64,000 bases of DNA from Aphis gossypii (GCF_020184175.1 NC_065531.1:42677213-42741212), one strand, 5' to 3'. Counted from the first letter of the stretch, positions 27,320 to 39,378 are shown. Notes: a model not told the origin generated them from the letters alone. Numbers and translations: made by a program.

Positions 27320-29544
27320 GGTTAATTTTTAATTTTATATAGTGAAATCTATCTATAATGGTTATAGATTAAAAATAATATTAATATAATTACCAAGAAT
27401 AAATTTAATTAAATTAAAAATAAATGTTACTAAGGAAAAAAATCTAGAAGTCGATTTAACATGATGGTATAATCTAAATTCTAAGGGAACAATTTTTATC
27501 AAGTTTCGTTTAAAATTGTTATTTAAGTTATCCGAGTTTTGAATTAACTTTCATGTTTGAATAAAAAGTATATGTTTCTACAGAATTATTTGAATTACAT
27601 GAGATTAAGTACAATTTTGATTAGTACTTTATATTTTATGGGTATGCCTTTTTACTCAGCGTACACACCAAGTACTACTAAATACTACACCTAATTTGCT
27701 AGGTAACCAGTACCCATAATGATGCAAGATTAATACTAAATTATTGTTTACTAACACTTATTATATACGTAGTAGTTTTTGACTAGCAAAATCTCAGAAC
27801 ATTCAACAATAATATTAGAAATCTTTCTTAAGAAAAATAGTTGAATATTTTATTTTTTGGAGCTACCAACAATTATTTTTATTTTTTAAATTATTTAAAA
27901 TATGATTATAAACAAACAGATAGTCAATACTTAATAAATATAAAGTTAAAATAATTTTTATTTTAGTGAGATGTTTTCATAAAAAAATTTAAATGCATTA
28001 CCTTATAATCTAATGTAGGTATTCAACATAATTATATTTTAGACAATAAACAATTGATATGTGAATGGTATTTTTATTTATTTATTTTTTAATAACTCTA
28101 TAACCAAATAAAATATTGCACTATATTTATTTGATTAATGTCCTTAAGTTTTAATAATGAAATTGAATCTAATAAATAATAAAAATAAAAATGATGAATT
28201 CAAATCAACTCTAATTTAGTAGGTACTCATGTCTGAAAATTTTTAAAAATAATATTATAAAAATTTGTTATTACTGCTCAGTCATTTACCAAAAAAAAGA
28301 TAGATATTTTTAAAAATAAACTACTTCACTTAAATAAATAATTTTACAAATTCATTTTAAAGTTTTTCTAAGAATATTAAATAAAATTAATGATTATAAC
28401 AAAAGTTATTTCATTTGTCAGGTCATTCTATTACAATAATTATTTTAAAATAAATAAAACAATACTCAGTTAATATAGTTCTACTTTTTGATAGTATTTT
28501 TTTTTTTTGTGAAAAATGCATATAAAATATCATTAGACATTGCAACCATGTGCATTCGTTGCCTGTCTTATGTATAAACAATAAACATACAATATGACAA
28601 ATATATACATTCAATATGACAAATTGTATTGTTAATTTTAATATTAAAAAGAATTGACTTGTTATTTTAAGTCAAAAATAAGAACATTTTCTATGTATGA
28701 CTAAATGTTGACTTCTTCAATATTTAAATTTTTAATCTAGATATACACATTTTTAACTTGTAATATTTACAATACTCATATTTTGGTGTCACACTTATAA
28801 AAGATAATCACTAGTAAATTATAACCCATTTACATAATGTATTATTCCTTCTACTCACTGGACAAAATATGCCAAGTCACCTGAAATTAAATACACCAAG
28901 TATCTTTGCCTAGGTTTCAATATACTATAATATATTATATTAATAACATAATTTCAAGTTTTGTACAATAACGTTCTATTATAAACTCACTTATTTTAAT
29001 TACTATTCTTATTCAAGTCATAACACTTTTAATAAATAAAAATGACAAATAACTAGAAGACTACTAAGTTTTTTTCTTTTTCAAAGCTAATAGTTTAAAA
29101 ATGTATGATAATGAACTTATAAATACTTTAACATATTTAGAAAATATCTAATTAGAAAAACAAAGGTAGTTATACTTATTTAACATCCCTTAAATGAAAA
29201 ATTATTTGAATAGTAAATTGTTATAAACTCTATTCAGAATAAGGTTACTGGGCAGTAGAAAAAAACAATTAAGACATTAGTTCACAAGAATAATCAGTCC
29301 CCATATTGTTATTCCAATCATAGAGCGCCTGGAGGCATGTAGGTTAGAGTAAATAGGTCTGTTATTTAAAAATGCACAAACCAATTAATTTCATAATAGA
29401 TGTGACATAAAGAAACAATTACTTTAAATATTATTACTAGAGCAAAGATTTGCATGCAACAGCATGTTTTTTTTTGCTACATCCAAATGAAGTTCAAGTG
29501 AGAGATGTCTGTGATGAAAAAGGTACTATTTTTATTTTGCATGT
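27320..29544. other. Gene-free AT-rich DNA
   Basis: No coding exon, RNA gene or delimited repeat recognised here. Confidence 0.55.
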
Positions 29545-29552
29545 ATTGGGCT

Positions 29553-29822
29553 CAGTGGCATAGTCGGGGGAGGGGCTGAGGGGGCTGCAGCCCTCCTCAA
29601 AATGTTAAGAAAATTGAAAAATTGTTTTAATAGTCTATGAAAAACGCTACAAGTCTTAAATTGTATTTTACTGATTTTAAATTTTCATAATATTTTTTAT
29701 TTGTCACCATATATTAATAATACTTCGGCATTTGCATGTTACAGTTATGGAAGAACTTAGGTAACCACTACTGTGAAAAAATTGATAGCCTACCCTGAAG
29801 AAAAGTCCTGGCTACGCAACTG
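29553..29822. mobile_element. hAT-type MITE, 270 bp, perfect 8-bp TSD
   Basis: Ends are CAGTGGCATAGTCGGGGG and CCTGGCTACGCAACTG, imperfect terminal inverted repeats of the CAGTGGCGTAG type. The element is flanked on both sides by ATTGGGCT (29545-29552 and 29823-29830), an exact 8-bp target duplication. An 8-bp duplication with CAG...CTG ends is characteristic of the hAT superfamily. The interior holds GGGGGCTGCAGCCCTCC near the left end and no transposase frame, so it is non-autonomous. Confidence 0.9.
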
Positions 29823-29830
29823 ATTGGGCT

Positions 29831-30330
29831 TAATGTATATTTAGTATGATCGTAATTATTGTATTTGAACAAATAATTATTCAACTAATCAAAGTAAATA
29901 ATTTGGTTTTTTTTTGATTTAACATACATTTTAAAAAATAAATACTATCTTATGGTACAATTACTTTGTATGTTTGCTGATAATTTAAAATTTAAAAAAG
30001 TATGTGGTCATAACATATAAAACACATATTTCTACAATTAAATGAGAATTATGAAATTTATTACTAAAGTTATAATTAATGCATGCGAACAATTAATAAT
30101 TTTTATCTCAATTATACATATTGCAAGAAAATCAGCTAATCACTGATGTATTTCAGTTCTTATTTTTAAAAATAAACATTTTTTATGTGTGTATCTTTTT
30201 AAAATTATAATGCATATTTTAAATTTTTATTGCTTGCAAATCTTAGTCCTGATTACAAATAGGTTAATTACCAGAAACTACAAGAAAGAAATACAAATTT
30301 GTAAATTTTATACTTTTTTTATTTTGTAAT
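29831..30330. other. Intergenic DNA downstream of RpS10
   Basis: AT-rich sequence with no feature beyond the RpS10 3' end signals. Confidence 0.55.
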
Positions 30331-30332
30331 TT

Positions 30333-30367
30333 TTTATTTTTAAGTAATACAAATAATTACATTTATT
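30333..30367 (-). terminator. RpS10 polyadenylation signals
   Basis: On the minus strand AATAAA occurs at 30367-30362, overlapping the stop codon, and again at 30338-30333, about 25 nt past the stop. The second is the better placed poly(A) signal. Either way the 3' untranslated region is very short, as is usual for ribosomal protein mRNAs. Confidence 0.5.
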
Positions 30368-31778
30368 GAGGTGGAGCTCTGCCACGGCCAAATCCACCAA
30401 ATGCACCAGGTCCTCTCTGAAATTATACAAAAATATATGATTATTGATTAATATTAATATTTATTTGTATGAATGAACAACAATAAGTAATAAGTATTAT
30501 AAAAATAAAATTATACTTACAAAGTCCAATTCAGCAGTACCAGCACCCACTTCAGCTTTTTTGTCAGTTCCAGGTGCACCTGGAGCCCGTCTATAAGTTG
30601 CTCTGTCTTCACCTGATCGGCCACCTTCTGGTCTTCCACCTGGAGTGGTTCTAGGTCCTCTAGCATCTTGTCTAGCTTGTCTCTTCAATGTAGCTGGAAC
30701 AATCTAAAAACAAGTATTTATAGAATAACATTCATATAAAAAAAAAAAAAAAAAAAAATAATAAGATAGGTATTGATTATAATTATAGCTATAATATAAC
30801 CTAGCTATATTAAGAAAGTATATGTATTTACACATATTAATTATGCCAAGTTATATTAAACAGTACCTCACATAAAAAATACATCAAAGAAAAACGATTA
30901 TATAAAAATGTGTTATTAATATGACTACATATTTTTGCATATTAAGCATTTTAAATTAATATATTATAAGAAGCATTTAAATTGTATTGAAGTTATTGAA
31001 AAAATATTGATATAGGCAGGTGCCTAATTCCCTATGTTTATAAAAAAATAAAATTTGTTTAGGTATAAGAATAAAAAATAATATCAACTTTTTGAAATAT
31101 AATCAATACTTAGATAGTTAAATGATTAATAAACGATTATAAGTAATTGTATGAATAATGAACTGTAATTTTTTTTAATACCGGTTGGAAGTAAATATAT
31201 TAAAAATGTAATTGACATAACTTTTCTAACAATTTAAGAAGCTTTTATTACACAATTAAGGATTTCTAAAAGTAAAGTTGCATATAAATTACATCCTTTT
31301 CAAATGCATTAACATATTATGAGTTCTTATTAATATTAATACTTAATGTTGGTTACGTATTAATACCTATCCATAAAAATATTTAAGATTGTAAATAATT
31401 CATGCTGCCCGTTTCTTAATAAATATCGAACTAAATTAATAAAACCATGTATTTACCTCAGTTGGTAAATGAAGATAATCCCTAAGGTATTGAATTCCCT
31501 CGTTTGTCAAGTACCAATAATAGTGACGCCATGCAAATTGTTCTTTGACATAATCTCTAGATTTGAGACTCTAAATTAATTTCAAAACAACATTAATACA
31601 TAATAAGTAAACACAGGATAAATGGCTTAAATACCTGCATAGCTTTGATAACTTGCAAATTTGGAATGCCTTCAATATCGGGATGTACAGGTTTATGGAA
31701 ATCTTTTTCAGCAACCATAACACCTTCTTTGAAGAGGTATTCATAGATAGCCCTGCGATTCTTTTTTGGCATCAACAT
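30363..31778 (-). CDS. RpS10: 40S ribosomal protein S10 (eS10), 4 coding exons
   Basis: A structural component of the small ribosomal subunit near the mRNA entry side. Coding exons, read on the minus strand, are 31778-31635, 31570-31457, 30703-30521 and 30416-30363; all have GT-AG junctions in phase 0 and total 495 nt, 164 residues. The protein starts MLMPKKNRRAIYEYLFKEGV, which is diagnostic. The winged-helix S10/plectin domain covers roughly residues 3-96 (WRHYYWYLTNEGIQYLRDYL, then the IVPATLKR linker). The C-terminal tail is basic and Gly/Arg-rich, ending GAFGGFGRGRAPPQ. Length matches the family (about 160-165). The ATG is preceded by a splice acceptor, so the first exon is non-coding. 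It is divergent from PNLDC1. An intact single gene with no sign of decay. Confidence 0.98.
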
Positions 31779-31967
31779 TCTGTTAAAAGATTATTATTCA
31801 CTAACTTGAGTAAAAAAGTATAATACGACAGCTCAATAAGTACACATTACAAAAAATGTAACTTTTGAATTTATGTCATAAATTAAACTTAACAAACAGG
31901 AATCGTGTTAGGAAATATATAATACGAATTAATAAAAAGCAAAATAGTTAATTATATAAATACTTAC

Positions 31968-32054
31968 TTGGATGTTAGTGGATAAAAAATATCTAAGTCA
32001 AAAACGAGCGACGGGACTAGGTAGTAAATACCACAATTATTTAGAAAGAAAAGG
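31968..32054 (-). promoter_or_regulatory. RpS10 non-coding leader exon with TOP-like start
   Basis: On the minus strand the sequence GCCTTTTCTTTCTAAAT near 32056-32040 resembles the C-plus-pyrimidine (5' TOP) start of ribosomal protein mRNAs. Downstream, CATCCAA/GTAAGTA near 31968 is a strong splice donor. The acceptor TTTTAACAG/AATG at 31780 places the start codon one base after the junction. I infer an 87-nt leader exon and a 188-bp leader intron; the exact start site is not proven. Confidence 0.55.
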
Positions 32055-32599
32055 CTATGTTATCAACCGACCAACCTCAAAATATTTTTTGTCAACAGAC
32101 AATTTTATATATAACGCGGTATAAGAGTTTATGATAACAGTAACCACAATCCAGTTCTGAACATATACAATATTATCATAGATAATATACGTTATTTATG
32201 GTTACAGTATCAACCGCGGTTTTTTGTTATTATCGTCACTATTATCACAATCCAAGACTGGTTATTATTTAAAAATATCATGAATATTAGAGTAGTTAAA
32301 GAGTAATAGTTTCACGAAACATAATAAATATATTCAATATTTATATAATATCAACTGTGCTCGTAATTAACTTTAGAATAAGTTAATCGGACAACATTTT
32401 AAATTTTACAGTACAGTTACTACAGTTTAAAATATAAATCAAATTAATAGCTATTATATTTATAAGTTTAGAATTTATATAGGTAATAATACATATAAGA
32501 ATAGGTTTTTCCCGATGTCTGATATTAATTAGAATCTAATATCTATATTCATTATTTTTAATATTTTTTAAATTTTATTTTACATTAAAATTTTTAAAT
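32055..32599. promoter_or_regulatory. Shared divergent promoter region RpS10 / PNLDC1
   Basis: About 545 bp separate the inferred RpS10 start (minus) from the PNLDC1 start codon (plus). The stretch is AT-rich with no clear TATA box in either orientation. GACCAACCTC and AACCGCGG patches lie near 32068 and 32210. Regulation cannot be read from the sequence. Confidence 0.4.
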
Positions 32600-35500
32600 A
32601 TGTGTGAGATTACTTCTGAGAATTTTTATTCCAAATTACCAGTCATCGAAGACGCAATCAAAGAATCTGCTTTTATTAGCTTAGATATGGAATTTTCCAA
32701 ACTATATGACAATGTATCAAAACCATTTAGGTGAGTTATTAGTGTTATCGCCTAAATAAATTATTACATTAATTCAAAATATAAATAATAATTCTTATGT
32801 ATAATGTAGCTAAGTAATGTCTTGGTATATAATATATATTTTACCGAGAGATATTTAGGTTATTCTTATTAAAAAAACGAAAAAAAAATATTTTTTAGTT
32901 ACATACTCAGTAGTAGGTTAAAAAGAACAAATTCTTAAGCTATATAATAGGTAGTATGCATTTCTATTGATGTAGGATATTGGTGTTAATGTTATTAATT
33001 TTAAAATGTCAACTCAAATCATTAGATCTATTCTCAGTTATTTATTTGCCTATTTAAGCATACAATATGGACGTAAACCAAATTATATTTTATATTAATA
33101 CAATTAAAATTTTAAGTGTGATATAACAGTGAAATATAACATTTAAAGCACTTAGTTTAGTTTTTGAGAAAGAAAAGGAGGAGTCAATAAACATAATGCC
33201 AAAGTGGTTCATTTAAACTTAAGTTAGTAGAAGCGTTAGGTAAATTAGAAGTTGTATGTTGAAGAGTGAATAACAGAAATCCTGATATTTCTTTAAAAAT
33301 AATCAATAATGATTCTTAGTTATTGCTAGTATTATCTCATACAATAAAAAAAATTGAATATCACATTTAAAAATGAAGGGTCCCATCTCTGAGTAGCTTC
33401 CCCTGATCAATATCTTATAGTATAATTATTACCATACAATTTTATATAACAAAACAAAAACTTGTTTTTATATTTTTAATTTACCATATGACCAAGCTTG
33501 TAAATTGTTCAGCTTTCTGTTTGATATATATCTTTATTTTTAGTACAATGTATTGAAAATTATACTAATTCTAAGTATAAGAGTAAAAAAATAATAAATA
33601 AAATATTTATTATATCTACTCATATATTTTAATTTATCTTTGAATAATTTCATCTAATTGATAATTGCAATTTACTCATATTCTAAATGCATTTACAGTT
33701 TCTTTGATACAACAGAAGAACGATACAAAAAATTGCGCCAACAAGTATCTGATATAACCTGTATACAGTTAGGTTTAGCCATTTATGTTTATGATGCTAA
33801 TAACAGAACATTTGGCGTGAGCACTTACTCATTTTATACCTACCCTACGACATTTTATAAATCTGATAGTGTGGTTAATTTTCAAACATCATGCATTGAA
33901 TTTTTATCTAAATTTAATTTTGATTTTAATAAGGTAAATTTTATTTTATATTTATTTTAGTTATATATTGTATTTATTATTTAATTACTTTTTTGTTAAG
34001 TTGTTTCATAGCAGAGTACCATATTTAACTAATGAACAGGAATTGAAAATTAAATCAGATATGTTGGATGAATTATTTTTTGACAAATATTTTGAAACTA
34101 ATTTAAAATTTCGTACCATTGAAGAAGAATTAATGAAAATATTAAAAATTGTTTCCGAATGGTATGATACAGCCAATTATGGAGATCAGACATTTTTAGA
34201 AATAAATGGATGTAATGAACCTGCATATATTATCTTGATGCAATATTATATTTTGAAAAAGTTAAAATATATACTCATAGATGAAGTAATATTATAATGA
34301 AAAGAAACTATTACCAACAATAATTTGTAAAATATTTATATTTATATTTTTGTTTTAAGAACCAATTAGGATTAAATATTACAAAAATTAAAGGTAATAT
34401 TAACTCAGAAACATTAAACAGTGCAATTACCGAAAATTTAAAACTGAGTTTATTAAATAAAATGATGGGTATCAAACATTTAATAAACCTAATATCAAAA
34501 TTGAAGAAACCAATAATTGGGCATAACTGTTCTTTAGATATTTTAATTTTATACAATCAATTTTTCACACCTCTACCTGGTTAGTATTATAGTATGTATA
34601 CAGACATTCATTTTTATCATGTTAAATAACGTGTAATAATAATCTTAAGTGTATAATATACATTTACATAATATCAAATTGTTAATAATATGAATATTAG
34701 TTCTCCGTTTATAATTTATTAAATCCTATTGACTATTACACAATGTATTTATTACTTACACATAATATGTAGCAATATTTATTTTATATTTCAGAAAACT
34801 TAAAAGATTTTCAAAATTTTATATTTAACAATTTTGGTCCAATTTATGATACTAAATTATTATGTAAGGAAGTTAAACGCATAGTATCTACAAATGGTTT
34901 GTTAAGCTTACTAAATTATAGAGTTCAGACTGTCTTGTTTTTTTTAACTAAATAAAAATTATTTTTGCATTAGATAAGTGGATGGGAAGTTCTCTATCAG
35001 AAATATATTCATATTTAAAAGATGGAGAAGGCAAAAGATATTCAAATACTATAAGTATTCAATTGATTGGTATTGAAGAACGTAAGAATATAGAATATTT
35101 AATATATTATTTCACTACTTTTTGGTAATCCTGACTACCGGCCAATGCCGCAATTACCACTAGTCTAATTCTGTTATCTAGACTGCATATACATGTTGAC
35201 AACTGCTGTTTTCAGTCAATCGCTACTACCTAACCAAATAATTATTATTTAATAATTATTCCAATCGCTGTTAGCAAAATTATGAGCATCATTTTTTAAC
35301 CCTGTGACCATGGATTAATCTGTGCCCGTGGCCTACCTTAGGTGATGTTGCATAGCAAATCGAGTGTTATTTTAATTTTGAATGTCTAAGTGAGTGGCAA
35401 CGCTGGCCCCTAATTATCAAACAGTTATATAAATTCATGTGATGTCAAAAGCACGATAATCCATTTATAAGTGTTTTAAATATTATGTTTTATAAAGAAA

Positions 35501-38500
35501 GGTAGTCGCGATTATATGATTATATTTATTATATTATGATTATAAGTTGTACTATAATATACATTATATTAATATTATATAAATGATAAATTCATGTTGG
35601 TCGAGACTTTGAGGGAGTAGTCAGGATAACTGAAAAGTACCATTCTTTCTTTAGCAACAATATTTTTTTTTTTCTATAAGTATTAGTATTAAAATTAAAG
35701 TACTAGGTTTTGTCTTGTTCTTGGTAAAAACCTATTGATTTAAGAAAATTTAAGTTAACCATTAGTAATTACTTTTTAAGAAACACAAATAATAACTTTT
35801 TTACAATGACTATTTTTATGTTAAAAATAGTTTATGTGTGAACATTTTTAATGAATGTTTATTTTTAAATTCTTATATTTAAATACCAAAAATAATTGTT
35901 TATATTACAGCGGTTCCCAAACTTTTTTAGAGTTTACGCCACCCTAAAAATTAAAAAAAATAATTGCGCCTCTCATGAATAAATAAATAATATAATATTT
36001 ATAGTATTTAAATATTAAAATATTTTTATTGTTATGACAAAATAACACGGCACGCGCCTCACAGTTTGGGTACCGTTGATTTATAAGTTATAACTTATAA
36101 CTAGGGCTTGGATTTCAACGTATTTGCATCCTTATGTTTCAAGTATTCCGTGTTCTAACCACAAACATTTTTAGTGGATTTCATACTTTTTAAGGTCTTT
36201 AATGCATTTTTTTAATTTTTTAGGACACTTTAAACCTATTTCTCATATAAAAAAAAAAATTGATCTCATTGAAATATAAGTACTACATAAAATAGTATAG
36301 TACTACGTAATATAAATTATTTTTTAGTTTTTAGGTCATAAATGCATTTTTTTGACATTTTTAGGGCATTTAAATCCAAACCCTAGTTATAACACATAAT
36401 TTTATTACATTTTAATGAAAAATTGTTTTTATTTATATTCTAGCGCAAGATATGAAATTGCATCATGCTGGATGGGATGCCTATTACACTGGTTATTGTT
36501 TTGTTAAAATGATTCACATTATTAAAAGCTTTTCTTGTAAAAAGTAAGAAATTAATTTATTGTATGAAAATATATTATTTTAAACATATTTTATTTAAAA
36601 TGATAAGTTAAATTAATTTATAATAAGAATTGTTGTATACATATACATAATTCATAACTATATAAATTATTATATTAACTTAACTTTTTTTTTATTACAA
36701 GTCCGCAGTTAATTGTTAGAAGTAAGTTTAAGTATATGTTATTAAATGAATGCAATTTTTATATAATTTTTATAGATAAGAAAATATTTTAAAAAACAAA
36801 AATAAATGTGTGTGCCAGTTTGTATCTGGAGCTTAATATTGATGAGTTAACATCCAATATGGGCTCACCGTTTTCTTTGCCGTTGTGTAGTATTCTTTCG
36901 AGATTTCTTTTTCAGGGGGGGGGGAAGGGCTAGACTTATTTTTTGTACTTTGACGGTCTCGATATGTCTTTACCCTTTCTAAGCTAGTTTTGCCATTTTT
37001 ACTGTTACACTCTTTTGTGACATCCAGTTTTCACAGATTTACTCTATCACAATTTTTCTGTTAAATTTTGCATGGTATGTATACATGAGCAACCATTAAT
37101 CTTTCGTTGCAATTTTTCGTAACATCACATTTATACCAATTCACTCTAGACCCGTTGTTTTACACACACTCGCGTAAAGATGTTAACACATCAAAAATAC
37201 ATTTATTATGATTCTATAATAGAATAGACCATATTGATTATAATTAATGAATAATTTTTTTTTAACGATATTATTTATTTTATCAAATAAATTAATTCAT
37301 TTAAAATTATTAACTTTTCATAAATATTTATAGTGAAAAAACAAATTTAAGATATACCTTAACAGAACTTTTCAAATCAATAGAATTTTCTAAAAACAAG
37401 TTATTCACAAGTCGATCAATATCAAATATTTTGGTAAGTATTTGTTAATAGTAAAAGGTTTATATTACATTCAAATTTAGATATTTTATACAAAATATGT
37501 ATTGTGTTTTATTAAAGGATTTAGAAACCAATGAACATAATAATCAGACAAATTATTTAATTATTCAGAACAAAGGAACTTTTTACAAAGCTTTGGATTT
37601 AAAAAAAGTAAATAGTATTATAATGATATTATATTGTTGTACATTATTTAATTTCATTGTCATTGTTTTTTGGTTTCAGCTTAAATATGATCTCAAACAA
37701 ATTTGTAATTTTGATATAAAATTACTTTCAAGCTATACTGCATTGGTTGCCTTCCCTTACATGTACGTTTCAATAAATTATCTTACAAAATATAATGTAC
37801 ATACTTGATTCTATCATAGTATATTAATATTAATACCTCCAGCACTGATCTAAAACCACTTGACTAGGATTTGTTTTAAAATCTTATGTTAACACTTCAG
37901 TGGACAAAAAACAATATTGATACTAAGTATAACCAACCGCTGTCTTAAATTATCCTCTGTAAAACTAACTGGTTTTCTGAGTATATGATGTTAATTATTG
38001 TTGTTAAGTTTTCAAAACATAATCTAGTTGTGATATTTCTCCTATAAAAAAATATATATATATATAATTTAAATAGAGGTTGTTTATCAAAAGTTATTTT
38101 TATTTTAAATTATAATTATTATTAAAAGCTGTTATTTAAATTTTTAAGAATGTTTTCGATATTATTGGTTATACTGCAATGCATTGTTTGTTTATCTAAA
38201 TATACTTTTTACTTAAATTTGACCAAGGATCAATAAATAATAAGTTTGATTTACATTTCAACTAAGTTTCTTTAGTTTAATTTATTTAAAATTATTTGTA
38301 TTAATAATAATTACTTATTTAATATTATTTTTTAACTTTTTATGATAGGCATAGCCGTCTTATTTATGCACTAAAAACAAACTACAATGTGGAAAATTAT
38401 ACAATTTATCAAAAGAAAAAAAGAAACAAACAAATTATTGGGTTCAGTTTAGTTATGTTAGTATATTTTTTAAAACTGTTGAATAATAATCAAACATTAA

Positions 38501-38563
38501 TAAGAAAAAATTATTTTCAGGATAACTGTTAGTGTAACAATTATAAAATATTTAAGGAAATAA
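32600..38563 (+). CDS. PNLDC1: PNLDC1-like poly(A)-specific 3'-5' exoribonuclease (piRNA Trimmer type), 12 exons
   Basis: PARN-family DEDDh exonuclease; PNLDC1 trims piRNA precursor 3' ends on the mitochondrial surface. Exons: 32600-32730, 33699-33933, 34001-34285, 34360-34579, 34795-34896, 34974-35081, 36444-36543, 37334-37433, 37518-37607, 37680-37762, 38349-38456, 38521-38563; phases agree and give 534 residues (family about 520). Catalytic residues are all present: D29 and E31 (FISLDMEFS), D277 (IIGHNCSLDI), H367 and D372 (HHAGWDAYYTG). PARN-type blocks include RYKKLRQQVSD, FDFNKLFHSRVPYL and GPIYDTKLL. The C-terminus, about residues 514-532 (IIGFSLVMITVSVTIIKYL), is a hydrophobic anchor ending in basic residues. 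That anchor and the absence of a recognisable R3H domain favour PNLDC1 over PARN. The intron after exon 2 is only 67 bp. Exon 9 has an alternative in-frame upstream acceptor near 37480. The neighbours have no related function. Confidence 0.93.
35116..35640. mobile_element. Terminal-inverted-repeat element in PNLDC1 intron 6
   Basis: The left end TACTTTTTGGTAATCCTGAC and the reverse complement of the right end, TACTTTTCAGTTATCCTGAC, match over about 23 bp, including an exact ATCCTGACTAC. The roughly 525-bp body is GC-richer than the intron around it and lacks a long frame. I infer a non-autonomous DNA transposon. Target duplication and superfamily could not be settled. Confidence 0.6.
35908..36078. 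mobile_element. hAT-like MITE in PNLDC1 intron 6, 171 bp
   Basis: The left end CAGCGGTTCCCAAACTTTTT and the right end CAGTTTGGGTACCGTTG form inverted repeats of the widespread CAGTGGTTCCCAAACT hAT type. Just inside is TTTACGCCACCC, also typical of that class. Flanks (TTATATTA and ATTTATAA) match only 5 of 8 positions, so the duplication has decayed. Confidence 0.65.
36102..36385. mobile_element. hAT-like MITE in PNLDC1 intron 6, 284 bp, 7/8 TSD
   Basis: Ends TAGGGCTTGGATTT and AAATCCAAACCCTA are inverted repeats. Flanks CTTATAAC (36094-36101) and GTTATAAC (36386-36393) match at 7 of 8 positions, as expected for an aged hAT target duplication. Both ends are homologous to the longer copy at 61722-62358 in the opposite orientation (shared GGATTT..ATGCCCTAAAAA and GGATTTCAACGTATTTGCAT-like strings). 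Confidence 0.8.
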
Positions 38564-39138
38564 TTAAGATGTAAGTATAAATTTTTAATATTTTAATGTA
38601 TTTAGTGTTATAAAACTATATTTATAGTATTTTCATTATATTAATCATGTTAGTAATTTTCAAAGAATTTTACACAATTCTTTAAAAAGGTTAAGAAATA
38701 TACTTTATTAGTTATTTATTGTTGTTGGAAAGCCAGGATTAAGGCCTACAGTGCCAGTCAGGCTTTAAATAATTTGGTGCTGTATTTTTCTAGACATAAA
38801 CTAAAATAATTTATATTTTGAGGAGAAATATATTATTGATTTTGCAATGAAGTGTTTTATTCTTTTATCTTCACCTATTAGATAAACAAATTTTTATACT
38901 CATTCAAAAACACTAAAAGCATAATATATTAAATAAAAGAAGCATTAAAGTTCACACTCATTGCAAGGTTGAAGTTAAAATACAGCCAGATTCAATTTAT
39001 CGTTACAAAGGAAGACAATAGCATTTTATGCTAACTCTGCTATATGACCAGTATGTTATGTCAGAAAAGAATACTTCATAAAAATCCCAGCTCTTCTTTC
39101 TTTTAGTTTATGTCCAGGTAAGGACTATTTTTCAAGTA
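38564..39138. other. PNLDC1 3' region
   Basis: The 3' untranslated region of PNLDC1 probably lies here. AATAAA at 38932-38937 is a candidate poly(A) signal, though earlier weak signals may be used. A motif AGCCAGGATTAAGGCCTAC near 38731 resembles one end of a CAGGGCCGGATTAAG-type hAT element but has no partner that I can find. Confidence 0.4.
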
Positions 39139-39378
39139 CAGTAGAACTCTGATTATCCAGACTAATTAATGTCAAGGGTGGTCCGGATGATTGACATGGC
39201 ATATCAAAAGTTATATAATTGTATGTACGACATATGTATTTATTATAATATTTAACTGAAACAAAACAAACTTTAATTATAATATGTGACATATTTTAAA
39301 ATAAAAAAAAACTGACTTGGCACTTAATTTTTTTTTCTCGTCCGATCGATAAGCGTTTGTTTAATCAGAGTTCTACTG
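39139..39378. mobile_element. pogo/Tigger-like MITE, 240 bp
   Basis: The left end CAGTAGAACTCTGATTATCC and the right end TTTAATCAGAGTTCTACTG are inverted repeats closely resembling Tigger/pogo (Tc1-mariner superfamily) termini. The left end is preceded by TA, the expected target. The right flank is AATA, so the second TA has drifted. The interior shows decayed GTCCGGATGATTGACATG-like sequence and no transposase frame. It lies between the convergent 3' ends of PNLDC1 and SELENOS. Confidence 0.75.

Noticed and set aside
36775..37200. GC-richer segment in PNLDC1 intron 7
   Set aside because: Looks unlike the AT-rich intron around it, but no inverted repeats, duplication or coding frame could be defined.
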